Assembly: GCF_900102945.1 (NCBI RefSeq)
Contig: NZ_FNGI01000003.1
Coordinates: 124,001 to 188,000 of the forward strand
DNA from: Modicisalibacter muralis
GTDB lineage: Bacteria > Pseudomonadota > Gammaproteobacteria > Pseudomonadales > Halomonadaceae
Reading direction: 5' to 3'
DNA: 64,000 bases
The notes under the pieces are model-generated. The model saw only the letters and a list, made by a program, of their open reading frames with translations, did not search any database and was not told where the DNA came from. A program made the translations under genes and the position numbers. This document shows positions 49,995-57,784 of this stretch, piece by piece; position 1 is the stretch's first letter; each line of letters starts with the position of its first letter.

Positions 49995-50948
49995 GTGCTC
50001 GAGATTCTTGCCATCACCACCCCGATCTTCCTGCTGATCGGGATCGGCTATCTGGCCATGGCCGGTCGCATCGTCACCCACGAGCAGGTCCAGGGCGTGG
50101 GTAACTTCGTCATTTACTGCGCCCTGCCGGCCCTGGTGATACGCGCCCTGACCCAGAATCCTCTAGAGGAGGTATTCAATCCGCAATACCTGCTGGCCTA
50201 TGGCGGGGGATCGCTATTGGTCTTTGCCGGCGGCCTGGCCTTCGCCCGCAAGCGGCGACACCAACCGCTTAGCGCCAGTGCCATTCAGGCATTGGGCATG
50301 TCGGCTTCCAACAGTGGCTTCATCGGCTATCCAGTGGCCGTCATGGTGCTCGGTTCGCCCGCCGCCGTATTCCTGGCGATGAACATGGTAATCGAGAACC
50401 TGTTGATCATCCCGCTGGCGCTGGCGCTGGCCGAGATGAGCAACCAGGCCGGCAACGGTCTGCGTGAAACACTGCGCCGGACTGCCGCCCGCTTGGCGCG
50501 CAACCCCATCCTGATCGGGCTGCTGGTGGGCGTGCTGCTCGCGGTGTCGGGACTCGATCTGCCGGGCCCATTGGCCAAGGCCGTCGACATGCTGGCCAAT
50601 GCCGCCGGTCCGGCGGCGCTGTTCGTGATTGGCGGCACCCTCTACGGACTGCGGGTGCGTGGCATGGTCACGGACGTTACCCAGATCGCCATCGGCAAGC
50701 TGATGCTCCATCCGCTGGCGGTGTTCGGCATGTTTCTGCTGTTGCCGGAAAGGGATCCCCTTTTGCTCAGTGGCGCCCTGCTCTTCGCCTGCGCCCCGAT
50801 GATCAGCGTCTACCCTTTGCTCGGCCAGCGCTACGGCATGCAAACGGTCGGTGCGGCGGCGCTGATGGTGGCCACGCTGAGCTCCTTCCTCTCCATCAGT
50901 CTGGCGATCTGGCTGATGAGCGGCAGCCGGCTCTTCGTGATGCCGTGA
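49995..50948 (+). CDS. AEC-family transporter
   Basis: A 317-residue membrane protein with about ten helices in two five-helix halves and conserved polar breaks (S-N-S-G-F-I-G-Y-P, I-G-G-T-L-Y-G-L, A-C-A-P-M-I-S-V-Y-P). The start is GTG with CAGGAG upstream. AEC carriers export or exchange auxin-like and carboxylate compounds. Its place between pca and mob genes suggests an aromatic acid or a pathway intermediate as substrate, but the sequence does not prove this. Confidence 0.85.
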   Translation: MLEILAITTPIFLLIGIGYLAMAGRIVTHEQVQGVGNFVIYCALPALVIRALTQNPLEEVFNPQYLLAYGGGSLLVFAGGLAFARKRRHQPLSASAIQALGMSASNSGFIGYPVAVMVLGSPAAVFLAMNMVIENLLIIPLALALAEMSNQAGNGLRETLRRTAARLARNPILIGLLVGVLLAVSGLDLPGPLAKAVDMLANAAGPAALFVIGGTLYGLRVRGMVTDVTQIAIGKLMLHPLAVFGMFLLLPERDPLLLSGALLFACAPMISVYPLLGQRYGMQTVGAAALMVATLSSFLSISLAIWLMSGSRLFVMP

Positions 50949-50984
50949 TGGCTTTTGCGAATTTCTGCAGCTCAGACACTGACG

Positions 50985-51152
50985 CTACGCCAGCGCCATC
51001 GAAGCGACCTTGGGGTTATTTAGCCTGCCCGTGATGAGCGCAGAGACGTTCATCGTGACCACTTCCGGTTCTTCGGCCGATGGTCGTAATGGTGACCCGG
51101 CCAGGAAACCGTCAAATGTTTCAGGCTCCCCCGGCTTCTGCCGTGAATACGG
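50985..51152 (-). other. Possible C-terminal gene remnant
   Basis: About 55 open codons, with no start codon at the 5' end, end in a TAG. The reading includes E-P-E-T-F-D-G-F-L-A-G-S-P-L-R-P and I-T-G-R-L-N-N-P-K-V-A-S-M. The composition looks protein-like, but no family is recognised. It is bounded upstream by a stop. It may be debris of a deleted gene between the AEC carrier and the MarR regulator. Confidence 0.25.
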
Positions 51153-51198
51153 TTAGAATGGCTTGGTGATATTCATGCTAGGAATCACAGGAGACTCA

Positions 51199-51675
51199 GT
51201 GAATATATGTGAGGCCCCCCTGACCCAGGCAAGCGCCTTCCCGGGCAACTTGCTGCGGCGCTGCCACCAGATCAGCGTGGCGATCTTCCTCAAGCAGTGC
51301 CAGGCGCTTGGATTGACGCAATTGCAGTACGTCATTCTCTCGGCGCTTGAGGAAAAGGGGACACTGGAGCAAAGCCGTATCGGCGGGCTGACGGCCCTCG
51401 ACCGCAACACCACAGCCGTGGTGGTGAGGAAGCTGGAGGAGCGCGGGCTGGTAACCCGGCGCCGAAACGAGCGAGATCGTCGCTCGCTGTTGGTGAGCCT
51501 GACCGAGGAAGGGCGCGCCCTGCGGCGCCAGGCCGAGGCGGGCGCCGCCGCCACCCAGGAGGAGCTGACCATGCCACTCAGCGAGTCGGAACGCGCGATG
51601 CTGTGCACCCTGCTGCAGCGCATTGCCGACAAGAACAACGCGCTGAGCCGGGTCCCCCTGAGCCAGGGCGTGTGA
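51199..51675 (+). CDS. MarR-family regulator, MobR-like
   Basis: A 158-residue winged-helix regulator. HTH core T-L-E-Q-S-R-I-G-G-L-T-A-L-D-R-N-T-T-A-V-V and wing R-R-R-N-E-R-D-R-R-S-L-L-V-S-L-T are visible. I chose the GTG at 51199, which has a perfect AGGAG five bases upstream; earlier in-frame starts lack one. It is tail-to-tail with the MobA-like gene, one base apart. In Comamonas a MarR-type MobR controls mobA, which supports the same role here. Confidence 0.85.
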   Translation: MNICEAPLTQASAFPGNLLRRCHQISVAIFLKQCQALGLTQLQYVILSALEEKGTLEQSRIGGLTALDRNTTAVVVRKLEERGLVTRRRNERDRRSLLVSLTEEGRALRRQAEAGAAATQEELTMPLSESERAMLCTLLQRIADKNNALSRVPLSQGV

Positions 51676-51676
51676 G

Positions 51677-53626
51677 TCAGTCCGCGTCGAGCATGAAGCG
51701 AGCGAAGAACTCAGCCAGCTCATCGTGGGCATCGAGCGGCAGCACATGGGCGATGTGCTGATCCGGCCGCACGATGACCATGCCGCCTTTTTCCCGATCG
51801 ATGCCACGCATGTCGAAGATGTCATTGCCGTTCTTCAGATCCGGGCAGAACACCTTCTCGTAGTCGTGCAGGCCATAGCGCCCCTTCCTGGGCCACAGCA
51901 TGGCCGGGAAGGCATCGAGGGAGAGTTCACGGAAGCCCTGCTGGCAGATGACGCGCAGATCGATCACCAAATCGATATCCTCGCCCGACGGCGTATAGCG
52001 CCTGATAGGCGAGTCCGGCGACTCGCTGAGGAACTCGCACAGGGCGCCGATGCCCGAACCGGCGGCCGTGGGATCCTCCGCCCCCGAAAAGGCAAAGAGG
52101 CGCCAGCGGCCATCCGCCTTGACCGCATGGCCCAGGTGAACGGGCCTGGCATCGGCCAGCCGGATGACCGGCGCGGAGTGAAAGCGCTTGCCGATCTCCA
52201 GTCCCTGAGCGAGATGCTGATGGGTGGGTTCGGCGCAGATCAACGACGGGTAGTACTGGATCGCGGTCCCTGCCGTGAAACGCCCCTGCTGGACGAAGTA
52301 CTTCTGGAACTCCGCCGGATCGATGCCGTTGCCCCTGTCTTCGGGCGAGCCCTTGGGTGGGGCGCTGAACATCTTGGCGAACTCCCGATCGAAGTCGATC
52401 AGTTCCTTGGCGACGGTCTGGCGTTCCGTGGTGTAGGTGTGCAGGATTTGCGGGGAGCAGCGCTCCTGGAGCACGGCGGCCAGCTTCCACCCCAGATTGA
52501 AGGTATCGCGCATCGAGACGTTCATGCCTTGGCCCGCTTTCGGGCTATGGGTGTGGCAGGCGTCGCCTGCGATGAATACATGGGGCAGGCGTTCGCCGAC
52601 TGCCGCTGCCGGGACGTCGTCGAACTTGTCGCATAGGCGCTGGCCGATCTCGTACACCGACCACCAGGCGACCTCCTTCACGTCCAGGCTATAGGGATGC
52701 AGGATTCGCTGCGCCGCGGCAATCAGCTGGTCGGCGGTAATATTGTGGCTGGCGATCCGCTCGTCCGCCTTGAGCTTGTCCAGCTCGATATACAGCCGAA
52801 CCAGATAGCCGCCCTCCCGTGGAATGATCAGGATGTTGCCCTCGTTGGCGGAGTGAATCGCCGCCTTCATGCGGATATCGGGGAAGTCCGTGACCGCCAG
52901 CACATCCATGACTCCCCAGGCCTGGTTGGCGGAATCGCCATGCAGGGAGCGGCCCAGGGATTTCCTGACCGCGCTGCGCGCCCCGTCACAGCCCACCACG
53001 TAGCGCGCACGCACGATTTCCAGCTCACCCGCATGGGCCGGGTCGGTGCGTTCGAGCCTCGCCGTCACTGGGTAGCCGCCAATGCTGGCGTTTGCCGATG
53101 CCGATTCAGCGACATCGATCGCGAGATCGACCAGCCGGCGCGAGTAGTTGGGTTCCAGCCGAGCGGGGGAATGGCGCATCACGTCCAGATAGAAATCATG
53201 GATCCGCGCCTGGTTGAGTACCACATGGGGGAATTCGGAGAGGCCATCCTCGGTGTCCTGGATGCGGCCGCTGCGCACGATGTTATGCCGGTTCGCCTCA
53301 TCCGGCTTCCAGAATACCGTCTCGCTGATCCAGCAGGCCTCCTTGAGCACCCGCTCGCTGAAACCGAAGGCCTCGAACATCTCCATGGTGCGGCAGGCGA
53401 TGCCATCCGCCTGACCGAGCCTCAGTGGGCCGTCCTTCTGTTCGACGATACGCGTTCGTATCCCCGGGAAGGCCGACAGCTGTGCCGCCAGGGTCAGGCC
53501 CGCCGGACCGCAGCCGACGATGAGGACATCGACTTCCTCGGGCAATCGATCGCTGTTGGCGAGCTCACCGGCAGGCTCGCAAATGGCTGGGTCACCTGTC
53601 CGGAATCCGTTGAGATGGAATTGCAT
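51677..53626 (-). CDS. mobA: 3-hydroxybenzoate 4-monooxygenase, MobA-like
   Basis: Flavin monooxygenase of the phenol hydroxylase family. The 649 residues begin MQFHLNGFRTGDP and have the FAD motif V-G-C-G-P-A-G-L-T-L-A near residue 40. The second motif is G-D-A-C-H-T-H-S-P-K-A-G-Q-G-M-N. The C-terminal thioredoxin-like domain (about 460-649) is typical of phenol hydroxylases. Length (about 640) and the MarR neighbour fit Comamonas MobA, which converts 3-hydroxybenzoate to protocatechuate, and the surrounding pca genes agree. A phenol 2-monooxygenase is the main alternative. Confidence 0.82.
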   Translation of the reverse strand: MQFHLNGFRTGDPAICEPAGELANSDRLPEEVDVLIVGCGPAGLTLAAQLSAFPGIRTRIVEQKDGPLRLGQADGIACRTMEMFEAFGFSERVLKEACWISETVFWKPDEANRHNIVRSGRIQDTEDGLSEFPHVVLNQARIHDFYLDVMRHSPARLEPNYSRRLVDLAIDVAESASANASIGGYPVTARLERTDPAHAGELEIVRARYVVGCDGARSAVRKSLGRSLHGDSANQAWGVMDVLAVTDFPDIRMKAAIHSANEGNILIIPREGGYLVRLYIELDKLKADERIASHNITADQLIAAAQRILHPYSLDVKEVAWWSVYEIGQRLCDKFDDVPAAAVGERLPHVFIAGDACHTHSPKAGQGMNVSMRDTFNLGWKLAAVLQERCSPQILHTYTTERQTVAKELIDFDREFAKMFSAPPKGSPEDRGNGIDPAEFQKYFVQQGRFTAGTAIQYYPSLICAEPTHQHLAQGLEIGKRFHSAPVIRLADARPVHLGHAVKADGRWRLFAFSGAEDPTAAGSGIGALCEFLSESPDSPIRRYTPSGEDIDLVIDLRVICQQGFRELSLDAFPAMLWPRKGRYGLHDYEKVFCPDLKNGNDIFDMRGIDREKGGMVIVRPDQHIAHVLPLDAHDELAEFFARFMLDAD

Positions 53627-53676
53627 AGGCTACCTTGTCCGAGTCGTTGGCGGTTGGGTCAGTCATATTCATCACT

Positions 53677-53687
53677 ATTGTGACAAT
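53677..53687 (-). promoter_or_regulatory. Candidate MobR operator upstream of mobA
   Basis: ATTGT-G-ACAAT is a perfect 11-base dyad, 51 bases upstream of the mobA ATG, with another ACAATT half-site 16 bases away. Size and position suit a MarR-type repressor. No known MobR consensus was used for the call. Confidence 0.45.
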
Positions 53688-53920
53688 TTGCTCGCCGAAC
53701 AATTAGACGTTTTGCCAAAGCTTGGCAGTCGGTGCGGTCGTCTAGGCCAGTTTTACCGGCCATGTATTAGTCATTCGGCGACGTGCCCGAAGCCAACGCC
53801 TACCTCAGCGCCCTGCTCGTCGTCGCCGGCCTGACATCGCCACGCGCCCTCCCGTGTTCGGCAGGTCTCTCGCCTGCACGGCTAAAGTCGAATATTGCCC
53901 CGCTTGCATTCTGTTCGTGA

Positions 53921-53944
53921 AAATACTTAGATATAAAAGTATTT
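53921..53944 (+). promoter_or_regulatory. MarR-type operator 1, upstream of the phthalate reductase gene
   Basis: AAATACTT-N8-AAGTATTT is a perfect 8-bp-arm dyad. The 20 bases from 53925 match the site at 57712 in 17 of 20 positions. A TTGCAT (53904) and TTAGAT (53927) pair 17 bases apart could be the promoter, which the dyad overlaps. The natural candidate to bind it is the MarR gene at 56226 in the same operon. Confidence 0.7.
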
Positions 53945-53972
53945 CGCGACATCAATGACAACGGAACTTCCC

Positions 53973-54950
53973 ATGGCTACCACTCCCGATGCAGTTCCCA
54001 TGAGCGCGCTCGAAGTGACGGCGCTGGATGCGATCGCCAAGGGCATCTATCGCATCGAATTCGCGCATCCCGAAGGCGCCGAGCTGGCCGAATTCACCCC
54101 CGGTGCACACCTCCACGTCCAGGTGCCCAACGGCCAGGTGCGTCGCTACTCGCTGTGCAACGATCCCGAGGAGCGCCATCGCTATGTGATCGCGGTCAAG
54201 CGCGAGGAGGCCGGCAGCGGCGGCTCGAAGAGCCTGACCGACGAGACCCGGGTCGGCGACGAACTCCAGGTCTCCGAGCCGCACAACGACTTCGAGCTCA
54301 AGGGTAACCCGGCGCGCTACGTGTTCATCGCCGGCGGCATCGGCATCACCCCGATCATGTCGATGATCCACCACCTGCGCGCCACCGGCGGCAAGCCGTT
54401 CAAGCTCTATTACCTCACCCGCGATGCCGAACAGACCGCTTTCCTCGATGAGCTCGGCGGCCCCGAGTACCGCGGCAAGGTGGTGATCCACCACGATCAG
54501 GGCGAGCCCGACAACGCCTACGACCTGTGGCCGGTGCTGGAGCAGCCCAAGGGCGCACACATCTACTGCTGCGGCCCGCGCGGCCTGATGGAAGCGGTGC
54601 GCGACATGACCGGCCACTGGTCCTCCGCCAGCGTGCATTTCGAGGACTTCGGCACGCACAAGCCGGCGGCGATGCAGGACGACAAGCCATTCACCGTGCG
54701 TCTGTCCAAGACCGGCGAGGCCGTGCCGATCCCCGCGGGGGTGTCGATCCTCGAAGCGCTGAGGACCAACGGCCACCACGTGCCCTACTCCTGCGGGAGC
54801 GGCACCTGCGGCTCCTGCCGCACGCGCCTGGTGGAGGGCGAGGCGGAGCACCGCGACCTGGTGCTGTCCGAAGCCGAGCGCCAGGACAACATCATGGTCT
54901 GTGTCTCGCGCGCCTGCTCGGCGGAACTCGTGATCGACCTGCCGGAGTGA
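53973..54950 (+). CDS. Phthalate 4,5-dioxygenase reductase (VanB/OphA1-like, FMN and 2Fe-2S)
   Basis: Electron-transfer partner of the Rieske oxygenase at 57785. The 325 residues contain a flavin domain (R-R-Y-S-L-C-N-D-P-E-E near 65), an NAD-binding domain (G-G-I-G-I-T-P-I-M-S) and a C-terminal plant-type ferredoxin with Cys274, Cys279, Cys282 and Cys310. I chose the ATG at 53973, preceded by GGAA, over the in-frame ATG at 53955. It heads a four-gene operon with the dihydrodiol dehydrogenase. A vanillate demethylase role (VanB) is the alternative. Confidence 0.85.
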   Translation: MATTPDAVPMSALEVTALDAIAKGIYRIEFAHPEGAELAEFTPGAHLHVQVPNGQVRRYSLCNDPEERHRYVIAVKREEAGSGGSKSLTDETRVGDELQVSEPHNDFELKGNPARYVFIAGGIGITPIMSMIHHLRATGGKPFKLYYLTRDAEQTAFLDELGGPEYRGKVVIHHDQGEPDNAYDLWPVLEQPKGAHIYCCGPRGLMEAVRDMTGHWSSASVHFEDFGTHKPAAMQDDKPFTVRLSKTGEAVPIPAGVSILEALRTNGHHVPYSCGSGTCGSCRTRLVEGEAEHRDLVLSEAERQDNIMVCVSRACSAELVIDLPE

Positions 54951-54975
54951 GCCCACCGACCCCGCGGAGATGGAC

Positions 54976-56181
54976 ATGACAACGCCTCGTTTACGACTGG
55001 GGATTGCCGGCCTGGGCCGCGGCTTCATGCTGCTGCTGCCGACCCTCGCGGCGCATCCCGGCATCCGCCTGGTCGCGGCGGCCGACCCGCGCGAAGACGC
55101 GCGCCGCCAGTTCGCGGCCGACTTCGCCGCCGCCACCTACGCCGAGATCGCCGAGCTGTGCGCCGACCCCGACGTCGAAGCGGTCTACATCGCCACGCCG
55201 CACCAGTTCCACCGCGAGCACGTCGAGCTGGCGGCGGCGCACGGCAAGCATGTGTTGGTCGAGAAGCCCATGGCGCTCTCGCTCGCGGACTGCCAGGCCA
55301 TGATCGCGGCGATGCGTCGGGCCGGGCGCTGGCTGATGGTCGGCCACAGCCACAGCTTCGATGCCCCTTACCTGCGCACCCGTGAGCTGATCGACAGCGG
55401 CGACTTCGGCGCGGTGCGCATGATCCAGGCGCTCAACTTCACCGATTTCCTCTACCGCCCGCGACGCCCCGAGGAGCTCGACACCACGCGCGGCGGCGGC
55501 GTGGTCTTCAGTCAGGCGGCGCACCAGGTCGACATCGTGCGCCTGCTCGGCGGCGGCCGGGCGACGAGCGTGCGTGCCATCACCGGCAGTTGGGACGCCG
55601 CCCGGCCCACCGAGGGCGCCTACGGCGTGCTGCTGAATTTCGACAACGGCGCCTTCGCCAACCTGACCTACAGCGGTTTCGCGCACTTCGACAGCGACGA
55701 ATTCTGCGGCTGGTCCGGCGAGTTGGGCCAGCCACGCGACCCGCACCAGTACGGCCGCGCCCGGGCGCAGCTCGCCCAGGTGCATAGTGCCGAGGAGGAG
55801 GCCGCGCTCAAGAACACCCGCACCTACGGCGCGGGCCTGTCGCTCGCCAACAGCGGCCTCGAGGGCATCACGCACAACCATTTCGGCTTCGTCGTGGTCG
55901 CCTGCGACCGCGCCGACCTGCGCCCCTCGCCCCAGGGCGTGCAGGTCTACGCCGATACCCGGCGCTATCTGGAGGCGCTACCACCGCCGGCAATTCCGCG
56001 CCGCGAGGTGCTCGACGAGCTGATCGACGCCGTGCGCCACGACCGCGCGCCGATCCATTCCGGCGAATGGGGCCTGGCGACCATGGAGGTCTGCCTGGGC
56101 ATGCTCGAGTCCGCGGCCACCGGGCGCGACGTGGCACTCTCCCGCCAGGTGGGACTGCCCCAGCACGCTGCGCTAAGGTAG
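54976..56181 (+). CDS. Phthalate 4,5-cis-dihydrodiol dehydrogenase (Gfo/Idh/MocA family)
   Basis: NAD-dependent oxidation of the cis-dihydrodiol to 4,5-dihydroxyphthalate. The 401 residues have an N-terminal Rossmann motif G-I-A-G-L-G-R-G-F and the Gfo/Idh block H-V-L-V-E-K-P-M-A-L-S. The C-terminal alpha/beta domain includes H-Q-V-D-I-V-R-L-L-G-G. Pht4 from Pseudomonas phthalate clusters is in this family, and the flanking reductase, decarboxylase and Rieske genes support the assignment. The ATG at 54976 (GGAG six bases upstream) is preferred to the one at 54970. Confidence 0.85.
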   Translation: MTTPRLRLGIAGLGRGFMLLLPTLAAHPGIRLVAAADPREDARRQFAADFAAATYAEIAELCADPDVEAVYIATPHQFHREHVELAAAHGKHVLVEKPMALSLADCQAMIAAMRRAGRWLMVGHSHSFDAPYLRTRELIDSGDFGAVRMIQALNFTDFLYRPRRPEELDTTRGGGVVFSQAAHQVDIVRLLGGGRATSVRAITGSWDAARPTEGAYGVLLNFDNGAFANLTYSGFAHFDSDEFCGWSGELGQPRDPHQYGRARAQLAQVHSAEEEAALKNTRTYGAGLSLANSGLEGITHNHFGFVVVACDRADLRPSPQGVQVYADTRRYLEALPPPAIPRREVLDELIDAVRHDRAPIHSGEWGLATMEVCLGMLESAATGRDVALSRQVGLPQHAALR

Positions 56182-56225
56182 GCGTTGGCTGGGAGAACCC
56201 ATTGGCTCGTCAAAAGGAAACAGCG

Positions 56226-56711
56226 ATGGCACGAAGCAATAACCAAGAGACAAGAACGGTACTGCGGCACTGGCAGGAGGACGTCCCCGACGACCGCCTG
56301 GCCCACCTGGTACGCGATGCCGGGCGCGTGCTCACCAAGACCCTGCAGACGAAGCTGGCGGATCACTCAGTGAGCTTCGGCCACTGGTCGTTCTTGCGCA
56401 TTTTGTGGGTGACCGAAGGGCTCACCCAGCGTGAGCTCAGCGAACAGGCCGGGCTCATGGAGCCGACCACCTACACCGCGCTGAAGGCCATGGAGGCCAA
56501 CGGGCTGATCGAGCGGCGCCAGCTCAACGGCAACCGCAAGAACATCCACATCTACCTGACCCAGAAGGGCCGCGATCTCAAGCAGACCCTGATTCCCTTG
56601 GCCGAAGCGGTCAACGAGAGCGCGGTGCGCGGCGTCGACGAGGACGACCTGCTGGCGACTCGGCGCACCCTGCTCGCCATCATCAGCAACCTGGCGGAAG
56701 CCAACGAGTAG
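56226..56711 (+). CDS. MarR-family regulator of the phthalate genes
   Basis: A 161-residue winged-helix protein. The HTH is L-T-Q-R-E-L-S-E-Q-A-G-L-M-E-P-T-T-Y-T-A-L-K-type and the wing L-N-G-N-R-K-N-I-H-I-Y-L-T. AAAGGAAA precedes the ATG. It sits inside the first phthalate operon, and the paired AT-rich dyads upstream of both operons are its likely targets. The inducer is plausibly phthalate or a pathway intermediate. Confidence 0.85.
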   Translation: MARSNNQETRTVLRHWQEDVPDDRLAHLVRDAGRVLTKTLQTKLADHSVSFGHWSFLRILWVTEGLTQRELSEQAGLMEPTTYTALKAMEANGLIERRQLNGNRKNIHIYLTQKGRDLKQTLIPLAEAVNESAVRGVDEDDLLATRRTLLAIISNLAEANE

Positions 56712-56758
56712 CGCCGTCCGCCAGGCGAACTCCCACTCCCCAGCCATCAGGACAGACG

Positions 56759-57505
56759 ATGAACAGCCACACGTCGCAAGCCACCGTCGCAGTGTCGGAC
56801 ATCGACGACCTGCTGCAGGACCTGGTCCATGCCAACCACATTCTCTCCAACGAGGGCGTGCTCGATGCGTTCGGCCACGTCAGCGTCCGCCATCCCGAGC
56901 GGCCCGAGCGCTTTTTGCTCGCGCGCAACATGGCGCCCGGCCTGGTCGGCATGGAGGACATCATCGAGTTCGACCTCGACGGCACGCCCATCGACGCCGA
57001 CGGGCGCAGCGTCTATCTCGAGCGCTTTATTCACGGCGAGATCTACCGCGCGCGGCCGGACGTGATGGCCGTGGTGCACAGCCACTCGCCCTCGGTGGTG
57101 CCGTTCAGCGCAGTCAAATCGACCCCACTCAAGCCGATGTGCCACATGAGCGGCTTTCTCGGCGAGGGCGCGCCGATCTTCGAGATCCGCGACGTGGCCG
57201 GCGCGGCGACGGATCTTCTGATCCGAAGCGCCCCGCTCGGCGAATCGCTGGCTCACTCGCTGGGCGATAACAATGTCGTGCTGATGCGTGGACACGGCGC
57301 GACGGTCACCGGCCCGACCCTCAAGCAGGCGGTCTACCGCGCGGTCTACGTCGAGGTGAACGCGCGCCTGCAGGCCGACGCCCTGCGCCTCGGCCCGGTC
57401 GAATACCTGACCCGCGAGGAAGCCAACACGGCGATGGAGATGATCGAGGGCCAGGTCGAGCGGCCGTGGCAGTTGTGGAAGCGACGCGCCCAGGCACGCC
57501 GCTAG
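56759..57505 (+). CDS. Class II aldolase/adducin family decarboxylase or aldolase
   Basis: A 248-residue metal-dependent class II aldolase-fold protein. Zinc-ligand histidines are in V-V-H-S-H-S-P and in M-R-G-H-G, with F-G-H-V-S-V-R near the N terminus. Relatives include 3,4-dihydroxyphthalate 2-decarboxylase (PhtC) of actinobacteria and other hydroxy-acid decarboxylases. Within this operon a second dihydroxyphthalate decarboxylase or a ring-cleavage-product decarboxylase is plausible. The exact substrate cannot be read from the sequence. Confidence 0.8.
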   Translation: MNSHTSQATVAVSDIDDLLQDLVHANHILSNEGVLDAFGHVSVRHPERPERFLLARNMAPGLVGMEDIIEFDLDGTPIDADGRSVYLERFIHGEIYRARPDVMAVVHSHSPSVVPFSAVKSTPLKPMCHMSGFLGEGAPIFEIRDVAGAATDLLIRSAPLGESLAHSLGDNNVVLMRGHGATVTGPTLKQAVYRAVYVEVNARLQADALRLGPVEYLTREEANTAMEMIEGQVERPWQLWKRRAQARR

Positions 57506-57711
57506 CCGACCCCGGCATCCGGCGGCAGATACAGCCCTTGTCGCCGGTAAATCGACGACGTAACCACCGCCGCGGTGGCGGTGCGATCCCGTGCGTGCCC
57601 GGCGCGTATTTTCCTTCGACGAAAGTCGCCCTCCGAGGAGCGAATACGACACCAAATTACGACTTTTGGCGTATTTGACATCGCCGCCTCATGGACTAAC
57701 TTAGCCCTATA

Positions 57712-57731
57712 AGTTAGATATCTAAGTATTT
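57712..57731 (+). promoter_or_regulatory. MarR-type operator 2, upstream of the Rieske oxygenase gene
   Basis: AGTTAGATATCTAAGTATTT contains a perfect 12-bp palindrome TTAGATATCTAA (57714-57725). It matches the site at 53925 in 17 of 20 bases. A TTGACA at 57675 may be part of the promoter. It lies 54 bases before the Rieske gene. Confidence 0.7.
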
Positions 57732-57784
57732 ATATCGCACAACGCTTGGATAGCTTCACGAACCCGATCCGGAGATTTCGCGTC

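Larger units (their letters stand above)
53627..53972. other. Divergent intergenic region between mobA and the phthalate reductase gene (346 bases)
   Basis: Contains candidate operators for both sides (53677 and 53921), a GCCAA-N3-TTGGC dyad at 53714-53726, and a repeated CAATT 16 bases apart (53684, 53700). A short coding-like stretch near 53782-53840 reads P-E-A-N-A-Y-L-S-A-L-L-V-V-A-G but has no family match and is not called as a gene. Confidence 0.7.
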
